Counted from the first letter of the stretch, positions 23,765-31,973 are shown. The stretch is DNA of 46,990 bases from Planctomycetota bacterium (GCA_002748355.1 PDSF01000055.1:1-46990), one strand, 5' to 3'. Program-made: numbers and translations. Notes: generated by a model not told the origin, from the sequence alone.

Positions 23765-25294
23765 ATGACCCTTCGATCTCGACTGCTCCTGGCGATTTTC
23801 CTCGTCAACCTCGTCGTGCTCGGGGCGCTCTCGGTCCTGCTCTACTCGCGCAATCAGCGGAGCCTGGAGGAAGCGGCCGAGCGCTTCGCCGAGACCCGCC
23901 AGGAGTTCCTCAAGGACTTTGCCGGGCGCTACCGCGGGGACACCCTGTCGGTGGAGGCGATGCTGGAGTTCCGCAGCTTCCAGCGCCTGTTTCGCGATGT
24001 GCTGCTTGCCGACTTCTCTGGCGTTGCCGCTTCGGAGCTGGTCGGCACTAGCCAGACCCGGCATGCCTACGTGCAGATCAACCCCCTTGGCGCCGCCTGT
24101 CGGGATCCGCGGACTTTCCCCAAGGAGGAGATCCTCGCTGGTATCCAGAAGGCGATGGATACCGAGCAAGTGGTGCCCAGTGCCGGGGGCTTTTGCCTGC
24201 CGATTACCCGTGGCGATGGGCGTCTCGTTGGTGGTGGGTGGTTTTTGCCTCCGGGGGCCGTCACCGTCGAACGCTTGCCGATCGATCAGTTGCTGATCGC
24301 CATTGGGCTGGGGGTCTTGCTGATGGGCGGGGTGACCTTCATCGGCATGGATCGCTGGGTGCTGCGGCCGCTCGCCGATCTGAGCCGAGCTGCCGGGGAG
24401 CTTGAGAGAAGTGAGCCGGCTCAGGTGCAGAGGCGGCGGCACGGACCGCAGGAGTTCGATCGCGTCTTTGCCGCCTTTAACCACGCCAGCCGATTGATCC
24501 AAGAACACCGTGCCGAGCTTGAGCGTGCGGTCGAAGATGCGACCAAGCGCGCCAAGCGCCGAGAGCGTGAGCTAATCCTCTCGCAGCGCTTGGCGGCACT
24601 CGGCACTCTCGCGGCGGGCATCGCCCACGAGATCAACAATCCACTTGCGGGCCTCCTCAACGCCTCGAATCGCCTGCGCAAGAGCAAAGACCCAGAGCGG
24701 CAGCTCGTTTATCTGGAGCTGATCGAGGATGGGCTAGAGAGGATCCGCCAGATCGTCAGCCGGACCCTGGATTTTGCGCCTCGGAGCACCCAGGCCATTG
24801 AGTTTGTCTTGGCCGACTCGGTGCGGCGTGCGGAGCAGTTGATCGGACACCGGCTGCGAAGAGCTGGGGTAAGGTTGCTCGTCGCGGGCGAGCAATCTTC
24901 GGTGCGCGGAGACGCCCACGAGATGACTCAGGTCTTCCTCAACCTACTGATCAATAGTCTGGATGCGCTGGAGGAAGCGAAGACCCCCGATCCCGAAATC
25001 TCCGTTTCGATCCGCGAGATCGAGGAAGAGGGCGAGGAGCTGATTGAGGCACTGGTCCGTGACAATGGACCTGGCGCTGATGAGGATACTCTCAGTCACG
25101 TGTTCGACCCCTTTTATTCGACGAAGGGGGCGACCGCGAAGAGCAATTCGCTTTCGTCGGGACTTGGAATGGCGATCAGCTACACGATCATCGAGCAGCA
25201 TGGTGGGCGCATGTCGGTGCATAGCACAGTGGGGGAGGGCTTCGAAGTGAGGATCCTCCTTCCGGCTTCCCTCTTAGGTGAGGTTGCCGAGTGA
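23765..25294 (+). CDS. Membrane sensor histidine kinase, NtrB-type
   Basis: A 509-residue two-component sensor kinase. TM1 is about 5-27 (LLLAIFLVNLVVLGALSVLL), a periplasmic domain spans about 28-175, and TM2 is about 176-198 (LLIAIGLGVLLMGGVTFIG). A HAMP-like linker and coiled region follow. HisKA has LAAGIAHEINNPLAGLLN with phosphoacceptor His288. The ATPase domain shows QVFLNLLINSLDAL (N box), VRDNGPGADE (G1), VFDPFYSTK and GLGMAISYTIIEQHGG (G2). The EINNPL form is typical of NtrB/ZraS-like kinases that pair with sigma-54 activators, but no response regulator is adjacent. Its stop overlaps the next gene's GTG start by four bases. Confidence 0.93.
   Translation: MTLRSRLLLAIFLVNLVVLGALSVLLYSRNQRSLEEAAERFAETRQEFLKDFAGRYRGDTLSVEAMLEFRSFQRLFRDVLLADFSGVAASELVGTSQTRHAYVQINPLGAACRDPRTFPKEEILAGIQKAMDTEQVVPSAGGFCLPITRGDGRLVGGGWFLPPGAVTVERLPIDQLLIAIGLGVLLMGGVTFIGMDRWVLRPLADLSRAAGELERSEPAQVQRRRHGPQEFDRVFAAFNHASRLIQEHRAELERAVEDATKRAKRRERELILSQRLAALGTLAAGIAHEINNPLAGLLNASNRLRKSKDPERQLVYLELIEDGLERIRQIVSRTLDFAPRSTQAIEFVLADSVRRAEQLIGHRLRRAGVRLLVAGEQSSVRGDAHEMTQVFLNLLINSLDALEEAKTPDPEISVSIREIEEEGEELIEALVRDNGPGADEDTLSHVFDPFYSTKGATAKSNSLSSGLGMAISYTIIEQHGGRMSVHSTVGEGFEVRILLPASLLGEVAE
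25249..25258. repeat. GAGGATCCTC palindrome, copy 5
   Basis: Near the 3' end of the histidine kinase gene, read as AGG-ATC-CTC (Arg-Ile-Leu) in VRILLP. Confidence 0.9.
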
Positions 25295-26544
25295 ACTGGA
25301 GCATCGCAGTGCAGATGCTGGTCTTGACGGGGCTCTCGGGCTTCTTCTCCGCCGCCGAGACCGCCCTCTTCAGCCTCGAGCCATTGCAGGTCGAGGAGCG
25401 CACTCGTGGGCGGAGTCCCTGGGCGCGCTCCTTGCGTTGGTGCATCGATAGGCCGCGCACCGTGCTCCTCGCGGTGCTGATCAGCAATCTGGGGATCAAC
25501 ACCTACTACGCGGCGCTCGCTGGTGCATGGATGGCGGAGGCGCAAGCACTTTGGCCCATCGTGTTTCTGGCTTCGACGCTGTGGCTGATCTACTTCGCTG
25601 AGATCATCCCCAAGTCCCTGGCCCTGGGCTTGTCTGGGCCTTACGCGAGTTTTGCTTCACCGATACTGCGGGTCTGGACTCGCATCCTGTGGCCCATCCT
25701 GGCTCCTGCTGGGCTGCTCTTGCGCTATCTGCAGCACCGGGTGGCGCGGTCGCCGGCTCGCCCGCCACTGCTCACCCAGGAAGAAATGCAGGAACTGGTG
25801 GCGCAGAAGCCGGAGCGCTTTGGCCTCGGCAAGCGCAGCGCGCTCTTGATCGGCGAAATCGTCGAATCGGCGGGGATCCTGGTCTCCGAGCTCATGGATA
25901 GTCTCGTCGATCTGGGGCAGCTCGCCCCGGATGCGAGCGTCGCTGAGGCGCGCCAGCTCGCTTTTGCCCGCGGGCTCAGTTTCGTGGTCCTCGTCGATGA
26001 GGATCAGGTCGTCGGAATCGTCGATACACGCAGCCTATTGCCGGCTCCAGCAGATCAGCCCTTATCCGAACTCGTGGTGCCCATCCCGGCCATCCCGGAG
26101 CTGGCGCGGCTCTCGCACCTCCTGGAGCTCTTCCGTGAGAAGCGAGCCGAGCGGGTGCTCGTCGTCGATGAATATGGGGCATCAGCGGGGATCGTCAGCT
26201 GGGATGACTTGCTCGAGAAGCTTGTCGGCGAACTGGTGAGCGTCGAGCGCGAAACGACCGAGCTGCCGGTTCGGCAGCTCGGGCCCCGCACCTGGGAGCT
26301 GAGAGGCTCACTGGGTCTACGCGAGGTCGAAGAGCTGCTCGGCCTGTCCCTACAGCGCGGCCGTAATCGCACGATCGGTGGGTGGATCACCGAGCAGCTC
26401 GGGCGACTGCCCCAGCGCGGCGACTCGGTGCACCTCGCCGGCTCCACTTGGGTTGCCAGTGATGTGCAGCGTGGCCGCGTTCTGAAGGTCACCGTCGAGT
26501 ATCTGTCTCTGCCGCTCAGTGAGCAGAAAGGGGACGGAGCATGA
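25291..26544 (+). CDS. CNNM/HlyC-type membrane protein, copy 1
   Basis: A 417-residue DUF21-CBS-CorC_HlyC protein. The DUF21 membrane domain (about 1-150) opens with VLTGLSGFFSAAETALFSLE, where the SAAETA motif is characteristic, and includes AEIIPKSLAL. A CBS pair follows (about 190-320; FVVLVDEDQVVGIVD and RVLVVDEYGASAGIVSWDDL), and the C-terminus is a CorC/HlyC domain (about 325-405). Family members affect Mg2+ or Co2+ homeostasis; haemolysin is a historic name only. The GTG start at 25291 has GTGAGG upstream and overlaps the kinase stop. It overlaps the next paralogue by four bases, so kinase and both paralogues form one operon. Confidence 0.92.
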   Translation: MNWSIAVQMLVLTGLSGFFSAAETALFSLEPLQVEERTRGRSPWARSLRWCIDRPRTVLLAVLISNLGINTYYAALAGAWMAEAQALWPIVFLASTLWLIYFAEIIPKSLALGLSGPYASFASPILRVWTRILWPILAPAGLLLRYLQHRVARSPARPPLLTQEEMQELVAQKPERFGLGKRSALLIGEIVESAGILVSELMDSLVDLGQLAPDASVAEARQLAFARGLSFVVLVDEDQVVGIVDTRSLLPAPADQPLSELVVPIPAIPELARLSHLLELFREKRAERVLVVDEYGASAGIVSWDDLLEKLVGELVSVERETTELPVRQLGPRTWELRGSLGLREVEELLGLSLQRGRNRTIGGWITEQLGRLPQRGDSVHLAGSTWVASDVQRGRVLKVTVEYLSLPLSEQKGDGA

Positions 26545-27557
26545 GCTGGGCTGAGATTCTCATCCTCGGGCTGCCGCTCTTGCTTGGCATGTGCCTCAGC
26601 GCCATGTTTTCGGGCTTCGAGACCGGGGTCTATTCGCTCAATCGCTTGCGGCTGCAGCTGCTGCGCGATCGAGGAGAGGATCCTCGGGCGCAGGTGCTCG
26701 GCGAGTTCGTGCGGCGTGAGGACCTCCTCCTCTGTGTTTTTCTGATTGGCAACAACATCGCCAATATCCTGGTCGGCTCCTTGGCCGAGATCGGGATCAG
26801 CGCCTCGCTCAGCGACCCCTCCTATTCCACGCTGGTGACGACGGTGGTCGTGACCCCGGTGCTTTTCTTGCTGAGCGAGGCGCTTCCCAAGCAACTGTTC
26901 CGGCTGCATGCCGAGACCTGGCCCTACTCGATGGCGCGGGGGCTGTCCTTGTCGCGGAGGATCCTCTGGCCGTTGGTGCTTCTGGTCTTGCCGGTGTCGC
27001 GGATTGCCCTGCGCTGGGCCAAGGCGCGGCGGCGCGGGATGCAGGGGCTGCGGCGTGGAGCCTTTGCGCTTGAGCGGCTTTTTGCTGCTGCTGATGAAGA
27101 GCTCGGGAGTCTGCGGAAGACGGCGCTGGCGATCGAAGAGCGGAGTGGCCGGCCGATTGCTGAGTTCGTGAGGCCGCTCGCTGACTGCGAGACCCTGCCC
27201 GCTCATGCCCAGCTGCGGGATCTGCTCGCGGTCATCGCCCAGCGCCCCTTCCATCGCTTCCCGATTCAGGATCCCGATGGCGAGTACCGCAGCTACATCC
27301 ATTACTTGGATCCCTATCTGGGCCGTGAGCAAGAGCCGAGCCCCGAGGAGGAGCTGCGGCCTCACGCCCATTCGATCTGCCCGTTGAGACCATCGCTCCC
27401 CCTGAATCGGGCGCTTGCGCGCTTGGAGGACAGCGGTTCGCGTGTCGGCAAGGTCCAAGCCGAAGATGGCGAGTTGCTCGGTTTCGTCTTCGCCCGGGAC
27501 CTGGTGGCTGAGTTGTTAGCCTTTGACGGCGAAGCGCCGATGCACGAGTTGCTGTGA
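26541..27557 (+). CDS. CNNM/HlyC-type membrane protein, copy 2
   Basis: A 338-residue DUF21-CBS protein, shorter than its upstream paralogue. DUF21 begins with LCLSAMFSGFETGVYSLNR and contains LFLLSEALPKQLFRLHAE (about 107-124). A CBS-like region follows (about 205-335), but the C-terminal CorC_HlyC domain of copy 1 is missing. Tandem pairs of a long and a short member are common in bacteria and suggest a hetero-oligomer. It starts in an ATGA overlap with copy 1, with GGGGACGGAG just upstream. Two GAGGATCCTC palindromes lie within it, in two different reading frames. Confidence 0.9.
   Translation: MSWAEILILGLPLLLGMCLSAMFSGFETGVYSLNRLRLQLLRDRGEDPRAQVLGEFVRREDLLLCVFLIGNNIANILVGSLAEIGISASLSDPSYSTLVTTVVVTPVLFLLSEALPKQLFRLHAETWPYSMARGLSLSRRILWPLVLLVLPVSRIALRWAKARRRGMQGLRRGAFALERLFAAADEELGSLRKTALAIEERSGRPIAEFVRPLADCETLPAHAQLRDLLAVIAQRPFHRFPIQDPDGEYRSYIHYLDPYLGREQEPSPEEELRPHAHSICPLRPSLPLNRALARLEDSGSRVGKVQAEDGELLGFVFARDLVAELLAFDGEAPMHELL
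26686..26695. repeat. GAGGATCCTC palindrome, copy 6
   Basis: Inside the second CNNM-like gene, read as GAG-GAT-CCT (Glu-Asp-Pro), the only copy in this frame. Confidence 0.9.
26957..26966. repeat. GAGGATCCTC palindrome, copy 7
   Basis: Inside the second CNNM-like gene, 271 bases from copy 6, read as AGG-ATC-CTC (Arg-Ile-Leu) in SRRILWP. Confidence 0.9.
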
Positions 27558-27585
27558 GCTGAGGGCGTCGAACTCTGCTTCAACC

Positions 27586-27594
27586 TGCTATGCT
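27586..27594 (+). promoter_or_regulatory. Possible extended -10 promoter
   Basis: TGCTATGCT is an extended -10 form (TG, one base, TATGCT) about 50 bases before the small secreted protein gene at 27645. No convincing -35 is present. Confidence 0.35.
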
Positions 27595-27644
27595 TCCCAG
27601 CCCATTTTTGCGGAAGCCGCCTCAGAACCCGGAAGCAGGGCCTC

Positions 27645-28223
27645 ATGAACGACCGCGCCAAGAACACTCTCCTCGTCGTACTCGGCCTAGGCTTGGCCTT
27701 CAGTGTCGGGCAGCGTTTCGGCACTGCCCGGGCGCATTCGGGTCATGAGCTGGCCGCCGGGCCGAACCTCGCGGTTCCCTTGACACCGGAGCCACAGGGG
27801 CGGCGTGTCGGCGGTAATTCTCAGAAGCCGCAGCCACCGGTGACCGGGACCGGAGCCCCGTCCCAGCCTGGCCCCTTGGTCTGGGAGTCGGGAGGAGGCA
27901 GTTCGGGAGCGGCTGGGGGCATCATCGCGGTCACTGGCAGCTATGGCGTTGGGACTTCGGTGCTCTACGTGGTCGACGCCAAGAACCGGCAGCTCGCGGT
28001 CTACGAGGCGCGGGGCGGATCCCGAGGCAGCCGCCGGCTGGTCCTGGTGGGGGCGCGGAAAATCGACCTGGACCTGCAGCTTGAGGGCTATCGCGACGAG
28101 TCCGAGCACAGCTATGACCAGTTGCGGAAGATGTTCGAAAAGCGGGGTCTGATCCCTGCTGGGGGCGCAAGCAAGGGCGTTTCGGCCCCGACCCAGAGGG
28201 GCAGCGTAGGCGCCGGCCGCTGA
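27645..28223 (+). CDS. Small secreted or anchored hypothetical protein
   Basis: A 192-residue protein of no recognised family. The N-terminus is a basic-hydrophobic signal or anchor (KNTLLVVLGLGLAFSVGQ), followed by a His/Pro/Gly-rich low-complexity stretch (about 28-95). A compact segment then reads VTGSYGVGTSVLYVVDAKNR, with QLAVYEARGG and RRLVLVGARKIDLDL, which resembles a beta-sheet core of proteins that report stored values. The C-terminal 30 residues are Gly/Ala-rich. It is probably periplasmic. Separate transcription from the CNNM-like genes is likely, given the 87-base gap with a promoter-like element. Confidence 0.7.
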   Translation: MNDRAKNTLLVVLGLGLAFSVGQRFGTARAHSGHELAAGPNLAVPLTPEPQGRRVGGNSQKPQPPVTGTGAPSQPGPLVWESGGGSSGAAGGIIAVTGSYGVGTSVLYVVDAKNRQLAVYEARGGSRGSRRLVLVGARKIDLDLQLEGYRDESEHSYDQLRKMFEKRGLIPAGGASKGVSAPTQRGSVGAGR

Positions 28224-28274
28224 GCCTCCAAAAACGGGGGAGACGAAGCTCGGGCCAGACTGGGCAGAACTCGG

Positions 28275-28304
28275 TTCCCCCCAGGAGGCTGGGGCCGGTA
28301 TACT
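28275..28304 (+). promoter_or_regulatory. Promoter with TATACT -10
   Basis: TATACT at 28299-28304 is a good -10 match; TTCCCC at 28275-28280 could serve as a poor -35 with an 18-base spacer. It would drive the HTH-TM gene starting at 28483 with a leader of about 170 bases. Confidence 0.45.
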
Positions 28305-28482
28305 TCGCCGCTTGCCTTCCGTTGCTCCCCCCGCCGGAGGCGATAGCTCCGCTCCTCGATGCGGCTCCTCTCCTGGAGTTCACTCGGGTGCTGAGTCCCT
28401 GTCCGAGTCCCCGCATCGTGGCGCCCGCTTCGGTGCCATTTCTTGCAATTCCGCCCAAATCCCTGTCACGGAGGCTTTCCCG

Positions 28483-29022
28483 GTGACTGACGAATACATT
28501 CCTTTCGAAAAGGCCCTGGAAGAGCTGCAGATGAGTGAGGACGAGCTGAAGCGGCTCGTCTCCGATGCTGAGATCCAGGCCGTCCGCAATGACGGTGAGA
28601 TCCGCTTGCGCCGCGCCGACATCGAAGCTCTTCGCGATCGTGGAGAGGTCGTTGAGGATCTGGTCTTCGCTGACGACGGGCTAGAGACCGACGAGACCGG
28701 TATGGTCACAGCGGTGCTCGAAGAGGATTCGCTGCTCGAAGAAGAGGATACTCTTGATCTCGACTCGGATGATCTCGTGATCGAGGAGAGGAGTCCTCTC
28801 CGCTCAAGTGCCGAGGCCTCTGTCCGTAGTCGTGGCCGAGCCGCCTCGATTCGCGATGACAACAAGGAAGAGGGGCACGAGAGCGGTCTCGATATCGCCC
28901 TGATGGTGGCAACGACGGTCGTTCTGATTTTTGCCTACTTCGTTGCTATGGACATCAGCCAGGCTTCCGCCACGCCGCTCACTGATTGGCTCGCCAATAT
29001 GTTCCCAGGCCCAGGCAAGTAA
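28483..29022 (+). CDS. Excisionase-like HTH protein with acidic linker and TM anchor
   Basis: A 179-residue protein. GTG 28483 is chosen because ACGGAGG lies ten bases upstream and the sequence before it looks non-coding. The first 55 residues (FEKALEELQMSEDELKRLVS, then IQAVRNDGEIRLRRADIEAL) fit a MerR/excisionase-type winged HTH of the kind often used in Planctomycetota regulators. Residues 60-105 are very acidic (Glu/Asp/Leu repeats) and 105-135 are Ser/Arg-rich. LDIALMVATTVVLIFAYFVA (about 140-160) is a single TM helix near the C-terminus. A DNA-binding-like head on a membrane tail is unusual. It could be a membrane-tethered regulator or a protein-interaction module. Confidence 0.8.
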   Translation: MTDEYIPFEKALEELQMSEDELKRLVSDAEIQAVRNDGEIRLRRADIEALRDRGEVVEDLVFADDGLETDETGMVTAVLEEDSLLEEEDTLDLDSDDLVIEERSPLRSSAEASVRSRGRAASIRDDNKEEGHESGLDIALMVATTVVLIFAYFVAMDISQASATPLTDWLANMFPGPGK

Positions 29023-29113
29023 GGAGCGCCCGGCTCCTTCCACTACTGCTTTTCCTGTTGTTGTTAGCTCGCGGCTGTTAACTCTCAGCTTGCTTGCGCT
29101 CAGCAGGGCTCCT

Positions 29114-29147
29114 GCGAGGCAGCTTCTCTTGCGAGAAGCTGCCTCGC
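29114..29147. other. Perfect 15-bp hairpin between convergent genes
   Basis: Positions 29114-29128 (GCGAGGCAGCTTCTC) pair perfectly with 29133-29147 around the tetraloop TTGC. It lies between the HTH-TM gene and the reverse-strand glycosyltransferase, where a bidirectional terminator would be useful. No T-run follows on either strand, so Rho-independent termination in the standard sense is doubtful. Confidence 0.8.
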
Positions 29148-29205
29148 TCGCGTAGGGGGCGGTAGAGCTGGGGGTAAGGGGCTGAGCCGAGCGATCCCTG
29201 TGGGG

Positions 29206-30576
29206 TCAAGTCAGCTTTCTTTGGAGGCCGCGCTGGGCCGGTGGAGACAGAGTCGCGCCGTCCCTGCGCATCTGCTCCAGCTCGAGGCGGCGCTCAAGGG
29301 GAACCCCTGCTACTGGGTGTGGGTGCTCCGCGAGTGCGGCGAAGTACTGTTGCAAGATGGTCTGGCAGTGTTCCTTGGCGTCCTGCGATACCTGGGGTCG
29401 CTTCGCTGCCTTCTCCAAGACTTGCGAGGGGTCCGCGAGGATCCTCTCGATGGTCTCGGCTAGGGCTGTTGCGGCTCCAGGGGGCACGAGCCAGCCGCCT
29501 TCGCCGACGCGTTCGGCGAAGGCGCCCACTCCGGTGGCTAGGACCGGACGGCCTAGCTCGAAAGCCTCGTCCAGCACGAAGCCGTAGGTCTCGAAACAGT
29601 CGCTCGGGAAGACCGCGATATGCGGGGCGGCGTTGGCGATCTCTTGCCACTGGTAGGCGCCACGAATGCGGACCGGCAGGCCCCTTGCGAGTTCCTCCAG
29701 GCGGACGCGCAGCTCTTCGGAGTCGCAGCGGCCGAAGATGTCGAGGGAGAGCCTGCCTCTGAGTTCGCGGCGTTCGGCCAGGAGTCGGAGAGCTTGCAAC
29801 AGGGTGTCGACGCCTTTGCGCGCAGTCACGTTTCCCCAATAGGCAAAGCGGAGTTCCTCCCCTTCCTGCCACGCGAGTTCCGGCACCTGGCAGTCCTCGA
29901 ATCGTTTTGTATAGCCCAGGGGCTGTAGCTCAATCTGCAGGTCTTCCAGCCTGAGGCCGCGTTGCACTAAGTCCGCAGTCGCCCTAGTTGCTGCGAGCAC
30001 CCGTCTCGCACGTAGTAGCTCTGCCCGCATCGAGTCGGCGAAGAGCTCGATTCCCTCGCGGAGCTCTCGCTCCGATTCATGGCCTCGCGTTGGTACGCAG
30101 TCCAGGCACTGATCGGCGCTGAGCCTGCGTTCGCAGTGTGAGCCATCAGGCCGTTGCCGGAAGCAGGCCGGGCAAGAGGCCGACAGATCGTGCAGGGTCA
30201 CCACCGTCGCGATGCCTTGGTCCTCTGCGATCTGGACCAAGTCGCAGCTCAGGCGGATCCACTGATGCAGGTGCACGATCTCGGGGCGCCATTGTTCCAG
30301 GACCTCTGCGAAGCAGCGCCCAGCTCCCAGGTGGTAGGCACGATCCCAGTAGTCGGAGTAGGCGTCGTCTCGGTGCAGCCGCCATACCGGCCCGTAGGGA
30401 CCTGGTTTCTGGACTGCGCGAGCAGGCTTTCGCGGCTCGAAGCTGCCGTGCAAGAGACCTACTTCGCAAGTTGTTTCGGACTGGCCACGCATTAGCTCCG
30501 TGACGTAAGACTCAATCCCACCGTGGGATTCTGGCGGGAAGCCGTGGACGACGTGCAGGATGCGTGGCGTCTTCAT
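29206..30576 (-). CDS. GT4 family glycosyltransferase
   Basis: A 456-residue GT-B glycosyltransferase. The N-terminal domain has RILHVVHGFPPESHGGIESYV with the glycine-rich HGGIE loop typical of GT4, and PEIVHLHQW (about 108-116). A Cys-rich stretch (about 140-175: CPACFRQ, then C..C..C..C spacing) may bind a metal, as in some GT4 proteins. The C-terminal domain has FAYWGNVTARKGVDTLLQAL (about 262-281) and the nucleotide-sugar signature FPSDCFETYGFVLDEAFELG. Donor and acceptor are unknown; cell-surface polysaccharide is likely. The last 50 residues are non-conserved. One GAGGATCCTC palindrome lies within it. Confidence 0.93.
   Translation of the reverse strand: MKTPRILHVVHGFPPESHGGIESYVTELMRGQSETTCEVGLLHGSFEPRKPARAVQKPGPYGPVWRLHRDDAYSDYWDRAYHLGAGRCFAEVLEQWRPEIVHLHQWIRLSCDLVQIAEDQGIATVVTLHDLSASCPACFRQRPDGSHCERRLSADQCLDCVPTRGHESERELREGIELFADSMRAELLRARRVLAATRATADLVQRGLRLEDLQIELQPLGYTKRFEDCQVPELAWQEGEELRFAYWGNVTARKGVDTLLQALRLLAERRELRGRLSLDIFGRCDSEELRVRLEELARGLPVRIRGAYQWQEIANAAPHIAVFPSDCFETYGFVLDEAFELGRPVLATGVGAFAERVGEGGWLVPPGAATALAETIERILADPSQVLEKAAKRPQVSQDAKEHCQTILQQYFAALAEHPHPVAGVPLERRLELEQMRRDGATLSPPAQRGLQRKLT
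29437..29446. repeat. GAGGATCCTC palindrome, copy 8
   Basis: Inside the reverse-strand glycosyltransferase gene, read on that strand as AGG-ATC-CTC (Arg-Ile-Leu) in ERILAD. Confidence 0.9.
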
Positions 30577-30793
30577 GTCCCGACGAGCCTGCGCTGTAGT
30601 GCCTCAATCCGCAAGAACTCCCCCCTCGGCTCATTCAGGGGGTAGTCTTCGGTGGGAGGAGTGAGAACGGCTGCGTTCGACCAAAAGGCGTGTTGTCCTG
30701 TGTCCAACGGCCTGTAGCAGTTCTTGGGAGCGACGTGGCTCCGGTGCATTCCTCTCACCACCATCCCTGTTGTTTCGACCTCGGACTCCACAG

Positions 30794-31894
30794 ATGAAAA
30801 CCCTGCACATACTCAGCTTCGCCAGCTTGGCTCTGCTCCCGATCCTTGCCTCTTGCGGTGGCGGCAGTGGCGGTGGATCCGCTGCTGCTTCGCAGATCTC
30901 GCCCAGCATGAAAGCGCCGAAGCCCGGCCAGTTGGTTGGGAACTGGACCCTGTCCTCGATCAAGCCGGTGGAGGCGATTGGGGTCCCAGCCAATGTCCGC
31001 GTTGGTATGAATCTGCGCCTCTCCGCGTCCGAGGTCGAAGTCTTCCTCGATGAGTATGTCGGCCCAGGCTCGATCCTGCCCAAGCTGATGGACGAGTGGT
31101 ACGGCGGCGGCCTGGTGATCTCGAAGGGGGTCACGGCGAATGGCTTCAAGCTGTCGATGCGGAGCGATTTCGGCCCCGCCTTTGGCTTCCAGAAAAACAA
31201 GTGGTTCACGACCATCGATGCGACCGGGACCCTCGGCAATAACGAGGTGAAGGTTCGCATGACCCGTGAGGAGTGGGTCCCGCACCCGACGACTCCGAGC
31301 GTCGATCCGATTCGAATCGGTCGCAATGTCTTTGATCTGACCTTCGTGCCTGGCAAGGAGGTTCTGGCGCCGACCGGGGACTGGAGCATTTCGAAGGTCT
31401 CCATGATCACCCAGCGCGCCTTCCCGCTGAGCAATGCCCAGCTCGCACCGTTGCCGATCAATCTGAGCGTGGGCGCCCAGCTGCGTCTCGGTAAGACGGA
31501 GGTCGCCGAAGTCTTCGGGACTCCGTTCCCGGTGGCCGCGCTGACCCGTGCCTTTCCCGAGCTGAACGTTCGCAATCACTACGGTTTCATCGGCAACGGC
31601 GTGGTCGAGGCTTTCCACTCTTGGGAAGGTCGCGAGTCCACGGGCTTCGAAGGTGTCGTCGGGGTCCTCGACCTCAACCTCTTCCACACGGGTCACAAGC
31701 TCCAGGGTGACCTGATCGTGATCGGCATCCTCAATAAGGGCGACCCGGGCATCTACCACGTCTACCTTGAGCTGGGTCCGAAGACCTCGCAGGCACAGCC
31801 GATGATGTGGGCGACCCTGGATGCTCGCCCCGCGCCATGGCTCTTCCCGAGCGTCAAGGACTTTGAGGCGAGGGTCGCCCAGTACCGGCGCTGA
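30794..31894 (+). CDS. Hypothetical lipoprotein
   Basis: A 366-residue lipoprotein. ATG 30794 starts a clean lipoprotein signal (MKTLHILSFASLALLPILAS, then CGGG), and the Gly/Ser-rich segment after Cys is a typical flexible tether. The mature part is beta-rich and looks like two related halves. QLVGNWTLSSIKPVEAIGVP (about 42-61) resembles APTGDWSISKVSMITQRAFP (about 194-213), and each is followed by a segment rich in short strands (VRVGMNLRLSASEVEVF; LSVGAQLRLGKTEVAEVF). An internal duplication of a lipocalin- or META-like domain is plausible. The family is not recognised. It is followed by a terminator 4 bases after the stop. Confidence 0.82.
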   Translation: MKTLHILSFASLALLPILASCGGGSGGGSAAASQISPSMKAPKPGQLVGNWTLSSIKPVEAIGVPANVRVGMNLRLSASEVEVFLDEYVGPGSILPKLMDEWYGGGLVISKGVTANGFKLSMRSDFGPAFGFQKNKWFTTIDATGTLGNNEVKVRMTREEWVPHPTTPSVDPIRIGRNVFDLTFVPGKEVLAPTGDWSISKVSMITQRAFPLSNAQLAPLPINLSVGAQLRLGKTEVAEVFGTPFPVAALTRAFPELNVRNHYGFIGNGVVEAFHSWEGRESTGFEGVVGVLDLNLFHTGHKLQGDLIVIGILNKGDPGIYHVYLELGPKTSQAQPMMWATLDARPAPWLFPSVKDFEARVAQYRR

Positions 31895-31897
31895 TCC

Positions 31898-31921
31898 GGC
31901 TTCCTGCCCGCAGGCCTTTTT
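31898..31921 (+). terminator. Intrinsic terminator of lipoprotein gene
   Basis: GG...CCTG (31898-31906, CTT bulged) pairs with CAGGCC (31911-31916) around CCCG, and five T follow (31917-31921). It sits directly after the stop codon of the lipoprotein gene. Confidence 0.55.
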
Positions 31922-31973
31922 CAACGGCCTGCTAGGGGTCGCAGAGGCGACTGGAACAGACAGTTTGGTCGCA

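Noticed and set aside
22564..25294. Part of a local type II secretion or pilus cluster
   Set aside because: Only the GspF/PilC gene is present; the neighbours are a phosphatase and a kinase with no other secretion component.
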